Shown here: positions 1 to 9,253 of the stretch, in pieces
Layout: every line of letters starts with the position of its first letter
Numbering within the stretch: position 1 is the first letter of the stretch
From: Thiomicrorhabdus sediminis
GTDB taxonomy: Bacteria > Pseudomonadota > Gammaproteobacteria > Thiomicrospirales > Thiomicrospiraceae
Length of the DNA: 64,000 nt
Assembly (NCBI RefSeq): GCF_005885815.1
Contig: NZ_CP040602.1
Span: 635,630 to 699,629 of the forward strand
Direction: 5' to 3'
Position numbers and translations under genes: made by a program
Notes under the pieces: model-generated
Seen by the model: the letters and a program-made list of their open reading frames with translations, nothing else
What the model was told of the DNA's origin: nothing
Databases searched by the model: none

Positions 1-14
1 GTTAGGTTGAAAAT

Positions 15-2285
15 ATGACGACTTCTGTACAGGGTAAGCTGGATGAAGCCTTAAGTGGTGAAGCTTTTGAAAAGCGCATTCGCCGCCGTAACCTAAAAGA
101 TGCTTTGGCACGCTATGGAATATCCTTTGGTGGTGTCGGTGTTATCTTTGCCGTGTTACTTATCATGTTCTTTCTGTTCTATGTGGTATTGCCGCTATTT
201 ACACCGGCAAGTATAGAAAAATCCCACAGTTTTGCTCTGCCTGGCGGCGAGCAGGAAAAAACTTTGTACTATGGTGTCGATGAATACAAAAGCTCGGCTA
301 TCCGTTTTACCGAATCGGGTAAGCTGGTTGGTTTTGACCTAGTCAACGGAGCCGAGAATTTCAATGAAAGCTTGCCGTTAAACGGTAATGACATCACCAG
401 CTTCACTGTCGTCAACGAACTAACCCATCTGGTCGCCTTTGGTCTTTCTGACGGTAGTCTATTGTTTGCCAAATACGGCTATAACGTCACTTATCCTGAT
501 AACGTCAAAACCATTACGCCTAAGGTTGAGTATCCGTTTGGTGAAGAGTCGATCGAGTTGGCTGACGATGCCATCAGTAAGCTGTCCATCAAAGCCGGTG
601 AATCGGAAATGCGTATCGCCTACCAGGTAGCCGGGCAACAGCGTGTTTACATTAAAGAATTCAGCAAAGTCGAATCGATGTTATCGGACTCGGTAACATT
701 GGAAGAGAACAACTCTGGTGAATTTACACCGACATCAAAAGTTAAGTGGTTGAAGATGGATGTTAGTGGGCGCAATCTATATTTGATCGATGCAGATGGT
801 GCCACCGATTTCTATGATATCCGTTATATTGACGAGCCGGCTTTGGTTCAACACGTCAATCTGTTAAAAAATGATGAAAAGCCGACTTTGATCCGTTTCT
901 TGTTGGGTGACTACTCTTTGATGATCGGTACCAATAAAGGTAACGTCTATCAGTGGTTCCCGGTTCGTGATGACAACAATAACTTTGCTCTCCAGCAAAT
1001 CCGTTCGTTTAAGGTCAGTGATGCCGCAGTGACTTCGATCGGTATTGAATTGGCACGTAAAGGTTTTGCCGTCACTGATAACCAAGGTGGCTTCCACCTT
1101 TATCACTCAACGGCAGAACGTCATCTCGGCTCTGAAACCTTTGCCGATAAGGGTGGCGATGCTAACGTAACCATGGCTCCGCGTGCAAATGGCGCTGTGG
1201 TAGAAAGCGGTAATCAGATTGTCTTTTTTGATATTGAAAACGAACATCCGGATGTGTCTTTCTCAAGTCTTTGGGGGAAGGTCTGGTATGAAGGCTATGA
1301 AGAGCCAAGTTATACTTGGCAGTCATCGTCAGCCAGCTCCGATTTTGAGCCTAAATTCTCTTTAACCCCATTAACGTTCGGTACCATTAAGGCGGCGCTG
1401 TATTCGATGTTGTTTGCCGTGCCTATCGCCATTCTTGCAGCGATCTATACCGCTTTCTTTATGGATAAAGCGACCCGTCAATGGGTTAAGCCATCGGTCG
1501 AATTGATCGAAGCGCTGCCTACGGTAATCCTCGGTTTCCTAGCCGGTCTTTGGTTGGCGCCTTATATGGAGGCGAATTTACCCGGTTTCTTCGCCATATT
1601 GATATTGGTGCCAATCGGTATTGTTCTGTTCGGTTACGCTTGGTCACGCCTGCCCGAGTCGATTCGTCTGACGGTGCCGGTTGGTAGACGAGCAGTATTG
1701 ATGATTCCGGTAATCATTGTCTTGGGTTGGTTGGCATTGCAGTTAAGCAGCCCAATCGAAAATGCCTTCTTTGATGGCAATATGCGTCACTGGCTGACCG
1801 CCGAAGCCGGTATCGATTTTGATCAGCGTAATGCGATGGTTATCGGTTTTGCGATGGGCTTTGCGCTGATCCCGACGATCTTCTCGGTGACGGAGGATGC
1901 GATCTATAACGTACCGAGTTATCTGGTTAACGGTTCTTTGGCTCTTGGTGCGAGCGGTTGGCAGACCCTTGTCGGTGTTGTTTTGCCGACAGCAAGCCCG
2001 GGTATCTTCTCAGCGATTATGCTGGGCTTCGGTCGCGGTGTCGGTGAGACCATGATCGTCTTGATGGCTTCGGGTAATACACCGTTGATGGAAGTAAATA
2101 TCTTTGAAGGTATGCGTACGCTGTCGGCTAACCTTGCTGTGGAAATGGCAGAGGCTGAAGTTGCCAGTTCACACTATAGAGTGTTGTTCCTTGCCGGTTT
2201 GGTACTGTTTATTTTCACCTTTATCTTCAACACCTTGGCCGAAGTTGTCCGACAGCGCATGCGCCGTAAATATGGTTCACTATAG
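15..2285 (+). CDS. pstC: Phosphate ABC transporter permease PstC, long form
   Basis: Inner-membrane permease subunit of the high-affinity phosphate importer, pairing with PstA. One membrane segment lies at about residues 36-62. A long hydrophilic stretch (about 65-445) follows, with repeated short beta-strand-like motifs, then the usual multi-span permease domain (about 450-745) containing the EAA-type loop around ALGASGWQTLVGVVLPTASPGI. At 756 aa it is far longer than the roughly 320-aa E. coli protein; long PstC proteins of this kind are known in gammaproteobacteria. It is first of the cluster with pstA 11 bp downstream. Only 14 bp precede the ATG, so its promoter cannot be judged. The domain assignment is secure; the role of the extra domain is not. 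Confidence 0.95.
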   Translation: MTTSVQGKLDEALSGEAFEKRIRRRNLKDALARYGISFGGVGVIFAVLLIMFFLFYVVLPLFTPASIEKSHSFALPGGEQEKTLYYGVDEYKSSAIRFTESGKLVGFDLVNGAENFNESLPLNGNDITSFTVVNELTHLVAFGLSDGSLLFAKYGYNVTYPDNVKTITPKVEYPFGEESIELADDAISKLSIKAGESEMRIAYQVAGQQRVYIKEFSKVESMLSDSVTLEENNSGEFTPTSKVKWLKMDVSGRNLYLIDADGATDFYDIRYIDEPALVQHVNLLKNDEKPTLIRFLLGDYSLMIGTNKGNVYQWFPVRDDNNNFALQQIRSFKVSDAAVTSIGIELARKGFAVTDNQGGFHLYHSTAERHLGSETFADKGGDANVTMAPRANGAVVESGNQIVFFDIENEHPDVSFSSLWGKVWYEGYEEPSYTWQSSSASSDFEPKFSLTPLTFGTIKAALYSMLFAVPIAILAAIYTAFFMDKATRQWVKPSVELIEALPTVILGFLAGLWLAPYMEANLPGFFAILILVPIGIVLFGYAWSRLPESIRLTVPVGRRAVLMIPVIIVLGWLALQLSSPIENAFFDGNMRHWLTAEAGIDFDQRNAMVIGFAMGFALIPTIFSVTEDAIYNVPSYLVNGSLALGASGWQTLVGVVLPTASPGIFSAIMLGFGRGVGETMIVLMASGNTPLMEVNIFEGMRTLSANLAVEMAEAEVASSHYRVLFLAGLVLFIFTFIFNTLAEVVRQRMRRKYGSL

Positions 2286-2296
2286 GAGTCTGATTA

Positions 2297-3937
2297 ATGA
2301 AAGCATGGATGAATAAAGGTGAACACTGGATCTGGTTGAGTTCGGCCATGGTCAGTATCAGCGTGGTATTGGTTTTCGGTTTGATCGCCATGATTACCTA
2401 TAAGGGGGCGGTTCATTTCTGGCCGCATTCGGTATATGAATTTCAGGTTAATGAAAACGGTAAGGTAAACAAGGTCATCGGTGAGATTCGCGATTCCAAA
2501 ACGCGAGAATTGATGAACCCTGAGACCGGTGCTGAAGAAGAGGTCAAGCAGTACTTGATCAAGGTCGGTAACCGTGATGTTTACGGTATCGATTTCCGCT
2601 GGATTAACGCCGATCAATTCGTTTCGCCGATGGATAAGTTGGCTGATGATGTCATCGTTATCGAGCGTTATGAGTACGGTAATGTGTTTGGTCATCTGGT
2701 AGAAGGTCAATTTGACGGACAGACGATTACCGAAGAAACGGAAGTCTTAGCGGAGCTTAGTAAGCGTGTAGAAGAAAGTGCCAGAACGCATGATGAGATT
2801 CGTTATATCGAAAAAATCCTGATTGGTGAAATCAACTATGAGATTCAGGAACTGCGCTACGAAGAGAAAAAATTACGCGCTGAAAACCTGTTTACCGATG
2901 CGGAAGCCGCGCGTTTGGATGCAGAGCGTGCCGAGTTGCAAAAAGCGTTTGAAGCCCACCAAAAAGATACTGCGGTGCTTTATAAGAAGTTGGCGAACTT
3001 CGGTCAGGTGACCGTGGAAATCAGCAACGGTCAGCGTATGACGGTACCTTTAAAGAAGATTGTCCATATCTGGCGACCTAACAATATGTCGACAATGGAT
3101 AAGTTAGGCTTCTTTATGAACAGTTTGGGCAACTTCCTCGTCGATGACCCACGTGAGGCAAATACCGAAGGTGGGATTTTCCCGGCGATGATCGGTACCA
3201 TCACCATGGTATTGTTAATGACGATTCTGGTTACGCCGATGGGAGTGATTGCCGCGATCTATATGCGTGAGTACGCCAAAGACGGTCCGATTTTGCGTTT
3301 GGTGCGAATCTCGATCAATAACCTGGCGGGGGTGCCATCGATTGTATTTGGTATTTTCGGTTTAGGTTTCTTTGTCTATATTCTTGGGGGCAGTATTGAT
3401 GAACTGTTTTATGGTTATGCCTTGCCAAGCCCAACCTTCGGAACGCCGGGGCTATTGTGGGCATCATTGACTATGGCGCTATTGACGCTGCCGGTGGTGA
3501 TTGTTTCTACCGAAGAAGGTCTGGCACGTATTCCACGTTCTTTGCGTGAGGGTGGTTTGGCCCTAGGGGCAACCAAAGCCGAAACCATTATGAAGATAGT
3601 TTTACCGATGGCGACACCGGCGATTATGACCGGTTTGATTTTGGCGATTGCGCGTGCTGCCGGTGAGGTGGCGCCGCTGATGTTGGTTGGTGTTGTTAAG
3701 CTGGCTCCTGAATTGCCGGTTGATGCGATCGCACCGTTTGTCCATCTTGATCGTAAGTTCATGCACCTAGGTTTCCATATCTACGATGTCGGTTTCCAGA
3801 GCCCGAACGTCGAAGCGTCTCAGCCTTTAGTTTATGCAACATCTTTACTATTGGTCATTATCATTGTTAGTTTGAACTTGGGAGCGATTTCGATTCGTAA
3901 CCGACTTCGTGAAAAATATAAGTCGCTTGATAACTAA
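2297..3937 (+). CDS. pstA: Phosphate ABC transporter permease PstA, long form
   Basis: Second permease subunit of the phosphate importer. An N-terminal membrane span (about residues 14-36) is followed by a hydrophilic insertion that includes a charged, probably coiled-coil stretch at about residues 150-220. The six-span permease domain occupies about 295-540, with the EAA loop around LALGATKAETIMKIVLPMATPAI. The length of 546 aa exceeds the roughly 300 aa of classic PstA and matches the long PstC partner upstream. An AGGAG motif 8 bp before the ATG fixes the start. It is separated from pstB by 92 bp holding a small GGTAAC/GTTACC hairpin, which could set unequal expression of permease and ATPase genes. 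Confidence 0.95.
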   Translation: MKAWMNKGEHWIWLSSAMVSISVVLVFGLIAMITYKGAVHFWPHSVYEFQVNENGKVNKVIGEIRDSKTRELMNPETGAEEEVKQYLIKVGNRDVYGIDFRWINADQFVSPMDKLADDVIVIERYEYGNVFGHLVEGQFDGQTITEETEVLAELSKRVEESARTHDEIRYIEKILIGEINYEIQELRYEEKKLRAENLFTDAEAARLDAERAELQKAFEAHQKDTAVLYKKLANFGQVTVEISNGQRMTVPLKKIVHIWRPNNMSTMDKLGFFMNSLGNFLVDDPREANTEGGIFPAMIGTITMVLLMTILVTPMGVIAAIYMREYAKDGPILRLVRISINNLAGVPSIVFGIFGLGFFVYILGGSIDELFYGYALPSPTFGTPGLLWASLTMALLTLPVVIVSTEEGLARIPRSLREGGLALGATKAETIMKIVLPMATPAIMTGLILAIARAAGEVAPLMLVGVVKLAPELPVDAIAPFVHLDRKFMHLGFHIYDVGFQSPNVEASQPLVYATSLLLVIIIVSLNLGAISIRNRLREKYKSLDN

Positions 3938-4029
3938 TTTAAAATTTGCAAACACTTGCCTGACTTGTAAGCGGGCAGCAAAACTTTTTAGGTAACGGCA
4001 TCGGCGGTTACCGACCTGAGGAAAATTTT

Positions 4030-4848
4030 ATGAGTGAGCACAACCTGTCAATTTCTATGGATCGTGAAGATAGAGCTTTATCTTTGGATAATGAAAAGAT
4101 TGCCATTGAGGTGAAGGACTGGAACCTGTTTTATGGTGAAAAACAGGCGCTAAACAGCATCAATATGGTCGTGCCGGAAAACCGTGTCACCGCGTTTATC
4201 GGTCCATCAGGTTGCGGTAAATCAACCTTGTTACGCTGTTTCAATCGTATGAACGATTTGATTGATATTGTCCGCGTTGAAGGTGATATGACTCTGCACG
4301 GTGATGACATGTATGCGAAAAACATGGATGTCGCCGCTTTACGTCGCCGCGTCGGTATGGTGTTCCAGAAGCCAAACCCGTTTCCAAAGTCAATTTATGA
4401 AAATGTCTGTTATGGTTTGAGATTACAAGGTATCACGGATAAAACCATATTGGACGAAACGGTTGAGTGGGCGTTGAAAGGTGCCGGACTCTGGGATGAG
4501 GTAAAAGACCGTTTGGATGAGAATGCGTTAGGTATGTCGGGCGGTCAGCAGCAGCGTTTATGTATTGCCCGTGCGATTGCCATCAAGCCGGAAGTGTTAC
4601 TGCTTGATGAGCCGACTTCCGCACTTGACCCGATTTCGACTCTGGCGATTGAAGAGTTGATTTTCGAATTGAAAAAAGAATTCACGATTTTGATTGTTAC
4701 CCACAATATGCAACAGGCGGCTCGTGTATCCGATTACACCGCCTTTATGTATATGGGTGACTTGATCGAATATACGGATACAGACAGCTTGTTCACCAAT
4801 CCACAGGTCAAGCGAACTGAAGATTATATTACTGGGCGTTACGGTTAA
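4030..4848 (+). CDS. pstB: Phosphate ABC transporter ATP-binding protein PstB
   Basis: Cytoplasmic ATPase that powers phosphate import through PstC/PstA. The Walker A loop GPSGCGKST lies at about residues 58-66, the ABC signature [14 protein letters not shown] at 169-182 and Walker [12 protein letters not shown] at 190-200. The switch histidine is in the THNMQQAAR stretch. The length of 272 aa is normal for the family. The start follows a GAGG motif. phoU begins 38 bp after the stop, as in most pst operons. Confidence 0.97.
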   Translation: MSEHNLSISMDREDRALSLDNEKIAIEVKDWNLFYGEKQALNSINMVVPENRVTAFIGPSGCGKSTLLRCFNRMNDLIDIVRVEGDMTLHGDDMYAKNMDVAALRRRVGMVFQKPNPFPKSIYENVCYGLRLQGITDKTILDETVEWALKGAGLWDEVKDRLDENALGMSGGQQQRLCIARAIAIKPEVLLLDEPTSALDPISTLAIEELIFELKKEFTILIVTHNMQQAARVSDYTAFMYMGDLIEYTDTDSLFTNPQVKRTEDYITGRYG

Positions 4849-4886
4849 TTTATTAAGTTGGTCAAGCACCAAAAAGAGATAAACAG

Positions 4887-5621
4887 ATGGAAAGAACAGA
4901 GTTTAAAACTCATATTTCAGCGCAATACAATCGCAACCTAGAGGACTTGTTCAACCATGTCCTGGCAATGGGTGGTCTGGTTGAGGGACAGCTTAATAAT
5001 GCCATTGAAGCGATTAAGGGATCAAACTCAACCCTAGCTTCGGAGATTAAGCATTCGGACAAGTTCGTTAATAAGCACGAAGTTGAAATCGATAGTCTTT
5101 GTGCCCGTGTATTGGCTCGTCAGCAGCCTACCGCTTCGGATCTGCGTTTAATCGTTAGCGCTATCCGCATTGCCGTCGATTTGGAACGTATCGGTGATGA
5201 GAGTGTCAATGCCTCGCGTTTGGCGGCGAAAATGGCCGATGTGGAAGAGATCGCCATCGAAACTCTTCCTGGCTATAAAGCATTGCTGGAGATGATCACC
5301 ATTGATCTGAATATTCTGAAAATGGTACTAACCTGTTTCTCTCAGCTGGACTTGGATCGTCTCGAAGAAGTGATTGCCGATGATGTTCGTATCACCGAAA
5401 TCAAACAGGACTCTTTGCAAGAGATTCAGGACTCTCTGAATAGTCATCATGGTTTGGCGGAATACACCATGCAGATGATTTCTTCAATCCGTGCTGCAGA
5501 ACGTATTTCCGCGCATATCGTTAATATTGCTGAGAGTGTTGTTTACCTGATTAACGGCAAAGACGTGCGCAGTATGAACAGTGATAAATTAACCGAGTTT
5601 TTATCTCGAATCGATAAGTAA
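4887..5621 (+). CDS. phoU: Phosphate signalling regulator PhoU
   Basis: All-helical adaptor that keeps the PhoR kinase inactive while phosphate is plentiful and tempers Pst transport. It has the two repeated three-helix PhoU domains (about residues 15-105 and 120-220), each with the characteristic E/DxxxD metal-binding clusters, for example DLERIGDESVN and RAAERISAHIVNIAE. The length of 244 aa is standard. It sits between pstB and phoB, so transporter and sensor genes are linked in one transcription direction with short gaps. Confidence 0.96.
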   Translation: MERTEFKTHISAQYNRNLEDLFNHVLAMGGLVEGQLNNAIEAIKGSNSTLASEIKHSDKFVNKHEVEIDSLCARVLARQQPTASDLRLIVSAIRIAVDLERIGDESVNASRLAAKMADVEEIAIETLPGYKALLEMITIDLNILKMVLTCFSQLDLDRLEEVIADDVRITEIKQDSLQEIQDSLNSHHGLAEYTMQMISSIRAAERISAHIVNIAESVVYLINGKDVRSMNSDKLTEFLSRIDK

Positions 5622-5642
5622 CTGTAACCAGACGGGTCTGAC

Positions 5643-6335
5643 ATGAGTAAGCAGAAGGTATTGGTAGTAGAAGACGAAGCGGCTATCCGTGATATGCTCA
5701 AATTCACCTTAAGCGCTTCGGATTATGAGGTGATTGAAGCATCCAATGCCGAAGACGGCTGGAAATTGGCTCTAGAGAGTGCTCCTGATCTGATTTTATT
5801 GGATTGGATGATGCCCGGCACCTCTGGGGTTCAATTGGCGAAACGATTGCGTCAGAACGATAAAACCCGTTCCATTGCAATGATTATGCTTACCGCTCGT
5901 GACGGGGAAGAGGATCAGGTTCAGGGGTTCGATGCCGGTGCCGATGATTATGTGATCAAGCCATTCTCACCCCGCGCTTTGGTTGCACGTATTCAAGCCT
6001 TGCTTAGACGTCAGTCCAATGACATTGTCGACAGTGATGTTCTCCATTCCGGTGCCATGGCGTTGGATATGGAATCTCATCGTTTTTTTGTCAATAATGA
6101 AGAGATTAAACTGGGGCCAACCGAGTTTAAGTTGATTCATTTCTTTATGACCCATCCTAATCGTGTTTATTCGCGTGCTCAACTGCTTGACCATGTCTGG
6201 GGTGTCAATGTGGTGGTTGAAGAGCGTACCGTTGATGTGCATATCCGCCGTCTGCGTAAATTGCTTGAACCGGTCGAGGTCGCCGACTACATTCAAACCA
6301 TCCGTGGTTCCGGTTACCGCTTTTCGGTGAACTGA
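5643..6335 (+). CDS. phoB: Phosphate regulon response regulator PhoB
   Basis: OmpR-family transcription activator of the Pho regulon. The receiver domain spans residues 1-120, with acidic pocket residues near 10-11, phospho-acceptor Asp54 in LLDWMMPG and a conserved Lys in VIKPFSP. The C-terminal winged helix (about 130-228) carries the recognition helix in ERTVDVHIRRLRKLLE. Its stop overlaps the phoR start (TGATG), which indicates translational coupling. Its likely target in this window is the triple TGTCA repeat upstream of pstS. Confidence 0.97.
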   Translation: MSKQKVLVVEDEAAIRDMLKFTLSASDYEVIEASNAEDGWKLALESAPDLILLDWMMPGTSGVQLAKRLRQNDKTRSIAMIMLTARDGEEDQVQGFDAGADDYVIKPFSPRALVARIQALLRRQSNDIVDSDVLHSGAMALDMESHRFFVNNEEIKLGPTEFKLIHFFMTHPNRVYSRAQLLDHVWGVNVVVEERTVDVHIRRLRKLLEPVEVADYIQTIRGSGYRFSVN

Positions 6336-7618
6336 TGCTGAGCAATGCTATCAAAAGTGAGTTAAGCTGGTTATTCAGCAGCTTTCTGGTAGTGTTCTTT
6401 TTTGCCTGGATTACCGGCCTTTGGCTTGCCAGTTTTAGCGCCTATTTCATCTATTACGTTTTCCGTCATCTGCTCAATATGTCGCGTTTCGAGCGTTGGA
6501 TGGATCGCCGTTCGTCTACTTATAGTCCTCCTGACTCCGGTTTTTGGGAGGAATTGAGTTATCTGGTCAATAAAAAACAGCGCGCGCTGGAAAAACACGC
6601 CGATATAAACCTTTATAAATCCGAGCAGTTCAAAGCGGCGTCGATGTTGATTCCCGATGCGATTGTTTCGTTGGATAAACGCGACAATATCGAATGGTTC
6701 AATCCGATTTCCAAAACCATGTTAGGGATGCGCCACCAGGATATCGGCTGTAAAATTGAGTCGGTTATCCGTCAGCCTGAATTCATCCAGTATCTACGTC
6801 GAGGGCAATTCGATAAAGCCTTGACTTTGACGGCCATTCAGCATCAATCACGTACCTTTGAGGTACGGATTTTCAGTTATTTTGAAGACCATAAACTTGT
6901 TGTTGTCAGGGATATCACTGAGCTGTATCAATTAGCGCAAATCCGTCGTGATTTTATCGCCAACGCTTCTCATGAATTACGCACGCCTCTGACCGTATTG
7001 CGCGGTTATCTGGAAGTTATGCTCGATACCCCGGGCAGCCATCAAAATGCCTGGCAGGTGCCGTTGCAGCATATGGAAACCCAGGCACATCGAATGCAGG
7101 CTATTATTGAAGACCTGTTGGCTTTATCGACGATCGAGTCCGGTTCCATCAACCGCTCAAAATCAGTCGTATCGGTTGCAAGCTTATTACATCAGATTGA
7201 AAAGGATGCGCAGCGCCTCGGCGGTGTAAATCATAAGTTCAGCTTTGAGATTGACGATCATCTGACGTTGGAAGGTTATGAAGAATCGCTGAAAAGCCTG
7301 TTTATGAACCTTGTGTCGAACGCGGTACGTTATTCACCGGAAGGGGGGGATATCAAGGTACGTTGGTTCAAACATAACCAACAGGCGGTTTTTGAGGTGA
7401 TTGATGAAGGTATCGGCATCGCCCAGGAGCATATTCCGCGTTTAACAGAACGTTTTTATCGGGTTGATGCCGACCGTTCGCGTGGCACGGGCGGAACCGG
7501 TCTCGGATTGGCAATCGTCAAGCATGTGCTGGAAAGGCATAACGGTCAATTGCAGATTGACAGTGTCGTGGGCAAGGGCAGTTGTTTTCGTTGTGTCTTT
7601 CCTTTGTCATCGAAATAA
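6335..7618 (+). CDS. phoR: Phosphate regulon sensor histidine kinase PhoR
   Basis: Membrane histidine kinase that phosphorylates PhoB under phosphate limitation. It has a short hydrophobic hairpin at about residues 10-45, a charged linker, a PAS domain (about 100-195) and a HisKA domain with phospho-acceptor His213 in ASHELRTPL. The HATPase domain has the N box NLVSNAVRYS and glycine boxes DEGIGIA and GTGLGLAI. It lacks a large periplasmic sensor, as is typical for PhoR, which senses through PhoU and Pst. It is the last gene of the pstCAB-phoUBR run. Confidence 0.96.
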   Translation: MLSNAIKSELSWLFSSFLVVFFFAWITGLWLASFSAYFIYYVFRHLLNMSRFERWMDRRSSTYSPPDSGFWEELSYLVNKKQRALEKHADINLYKSEQFKAASMLIPDAIVSLDKRDNIEWFNPISKTMLGMRHQDIGCKIESVIRQPEFIQYLRRGQFDKALTLTAIQHQSRTFEVRIFSYFEDHKLVVVRDITELYQLAQIRRDFIANASHELRTPLTVLRGYLEVMLDTPGSHQNAWQVPLQHMETQAHRMQAIIEDLLALSTIESGSINRSKSVVSVASLLHQIEKDAQRLGGVNHKFSFEIDDHLTLEGYEESLKSLFMNLVSNAVRYSPEGGDIKVRWFKHNQQAVFEVIDEGIGIAQEHIPRLTERFYRVDADRSRGTGGTGLGLAIVKHVLERHNGQLQIDSVVGKGSCFRCVFPLSSK

Positions 7619-7715
7619 CACGGTAAATTGTCCCGATTTCGATTAAAAACCTTTAATAAATCAATAGTCTTTTTCAGTTTTATCCATTCTTATAAAAACA
7701 TTTAATTTCGTTAAA

Positions 7716-7770
7716 TGTCATCAATTTGTCATATTAGTGTCAATTTAGTTTTATGAACCGTCTCTACAAT
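7716..7770 (+). promoter_or_regulatory. Triple Pho box and promoter of pstS
   Basis: Three TGTCA half-sites start at 7716, 7727 and 7738, exactly 11 bp apart, the spacing of PhoB-binding direct repeats. The third copy sits where a -35 element would be, and TACAAT at 7765-7770 is a fair -10. This is the known architecture of PhoB-activated promoters that lack a -35 hexamer. It predicts strong induction of pstS independently of the upstream operon. Confidence 0.85.
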
Positions 7771-7823
7771 AGGATCCCGTATTCAAGCTATTTACCTTTT
7801 TTAAAAATATTTGGAGTATAACC

Positions 7824-8783
7824 ATGAAAAAAGCCAACCTTCTTATGGCAATGGGTCTAAGCGCAGTAATGGCAACATCAACTGCTTACGCGGTAGATGA
7901 TCTACCTAACTACGAAAAAGTTTCGGGTGTTTCTGGAAGCGTTTCTTCTGTTGGTTCTGATACGCTAGCGAACCTAATGACGCTTTGGGCTGAAGAATTC
8001 AAGCGTGCCTACCCTAACGTAAACATCCAGATCCAGGCTGCGGGTTCATCTACTGCTCCTCCAGCGCTAACAGAAGGTACTTCTAACATCGGTCCTATGA
8101 GCCGTAAGATGAAGTCTAAAGAGATCGCGATGTTCGAATCAAAGCATGGTTATAAGCCAACAGCTATCGGTGTTGCTATCGATGCGCTAGCGGTTTATGT
8201 CAACAAAGACAACCCAATCAACGAATTGACGATCTCTCAGGTCGATGCAATCTTCTCTTCAACACGTAAGTGTGGTGCTAAAGAAGACGTTTCAACTTGG
8301 GGTCAGGTTGGTGCCGAAGGTACTCTTGCAAACAAGACTATCCAGATTTATGGTCGTAACTCGGTTTCTGGTACTTACGGTTACTTCAAGAAAAAAGCAC
8401 TTTGTAAAGGTGACTACAAGTCTTCTGTAAATGAGCAGCCAGGTTCAGCGTCTGTTGTTCAGTCTGTGACAGCATCGCTTAACGGTATCGGTTACTCAGG
8501 TATCGGTTATAAGACAGCGGGTGTTAAGGCAATCGCTATTTCAAAGAAAGACAATGGTAAATATGTGGCACCAAGCAACGCGACAGCACTTGACGGTACT
8601 TACCCTCTAGCACGTGTACTTTATGTATATGTCAACAAGGCCCCTAACAAGCCGGTTGAGCCAGTAATGGGTGAATTCTTGAAGCTTGTTCTTTCTAAGC
8701 AAGGTCAGGAAGCGGTTGTTAAGGACGGTTATATCCCGGTTCCAGCTAATTTTGCAGCCAAGCAGCTGGCTAAACTTAAGTAA
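7824..8783 (+). CDS. pstS: Periplasmic phosphate-binding protein PstS
   Basis: Captures phosphate in the periplasm and delivers it to PstCAB. An N-terminal Sec signal peptide (about residues 1-23, cleavage after TAYA) precedes a PBP-like fold. Ligand-contact segments are recognisable as VGSDT near the N-terminus, [11 protein letters not shown] and [17 protein letters not shown] motif 7 bp before the ATG supports the start. Codon choice differs from the upstream operon, with frequent CTA, TCT and GTT, consistent with very high expression. It lies downstream of phoR rather than in front of pstC, and it has its own Pho-box promoter and terminator. Confidence 0.95.
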   Translation: MKKANLLMAMGLSAVMATSTAYAVDDLPNYEKVSGVSGSVSSVGSDTLANLMTLWAEEFKRAYPNVNIQIQAAGSSTAPPALTEGTSNIGPMSRKMKSKEIAMFESKHGYKPTAIGVAIDALAVYVNKDNPINELTISQVDAIFSSTRKCGAKEDVSTWGQVGAEGTLANKTIQIYGRNSVSGTYGYFKKKALCKGDYKSSVNEQPGSASVVQSVTASLNGIGYSGIGYKTAGVKAIAISKKDNGKYVAPSNATALDGTYPLARVLYVYVNKAPNKPVEPVMGEFLKLVLSKQGQEAVVKDGYIPVPANFAAKQLAKLK

Positions 8784-8802
8784 TTTAAGTCAAGCTGAGA
8801 AC

Positions 8803-8830
8803 AAAAAACCCGCCATTGGCGGGTTTTTTT
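8803..8830 (+). terminator. Rho-independent terminator of pstS
   Basis: An AAAAAACCCGCC stem arm, an ATT loop and the complementary GGCGGGTTTTTT arm lie 20 bp after the pstS stop. The flanking A and T runs let it act in both directions, so it may also serve the convergent ferredoxin gene. Confidence 0.9.
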
Positions 8831-8848
8831 ATGTCTGCGATTTGTGAA

Positions 8849-9100
8849 TTAAATCAAATCAATTTCGACATCGGTCACAGGGATCACGCTACAGGTCAGG
8901 ATTTCGCCTTTACGTGGTTCATATACCGGTGATTGGATTTCTTCCACTTCGCCCGAAATCAATCTTACCGAGCAAGCGCCACAGTTACCGCCACGGCAAC
9001 TATAGGGCATATCAAAGCCGTTTTCATCCAGTGCATCAAGCATTGAAAACTGACCGTCAAACTCGCATTCACCTTGTCCGATTACAGTGATTTTTGCCAT
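8849..9100 (-). CDS. Small plant-type 2Fe-2S ferredoxin
   Basis: An 83-aa single-domain electron-transfer protein. Cys35, Cys40, Cys43 and Cys70 form the C-x4-C-x2-C-x26-C pattern of plant-type [2Fe-2S] ferredoxins, within CRGGNCGAC. The start was placed at the second ATG (9100, protein beginning MAKITVIG) because an AGGA motif lies upstream and nothing supports the longer reading from 9124. It resembles YfaE-type ferredoxins that reactivate ribonucleotide reductase, but no nrd gene is adjacent, so its partner is unknown. It stands alone, convergent with pstS. Confidence 0.85.
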   Translation of the reverse strand: MAKITVIGQGECEFDGQFSMLDALDENGFDMPYSCRGGNCGACSVRLISGEVEEIQSPVYEPRKGEILTCSVIPVTDVEIDLI

Positions 9101-9253
9101 GATAAATTTATTTCCTGTTCTCATTGAAAAATTCTATTGTAACAACTATAGCATAGGTACAATAAGCTGATTTTTCGATCAAGGTTCCATTCGGGAATCC
9201 TGTGAATAAATTTCCACTTAATTAATTAACTATTTGCTAAGAGGGCAGAATAG

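Noticed and set aside
1-14. Pho box in front of pstC
   Set aside because: Only 14 bases precede the start codon in this window; nothing can be judged.
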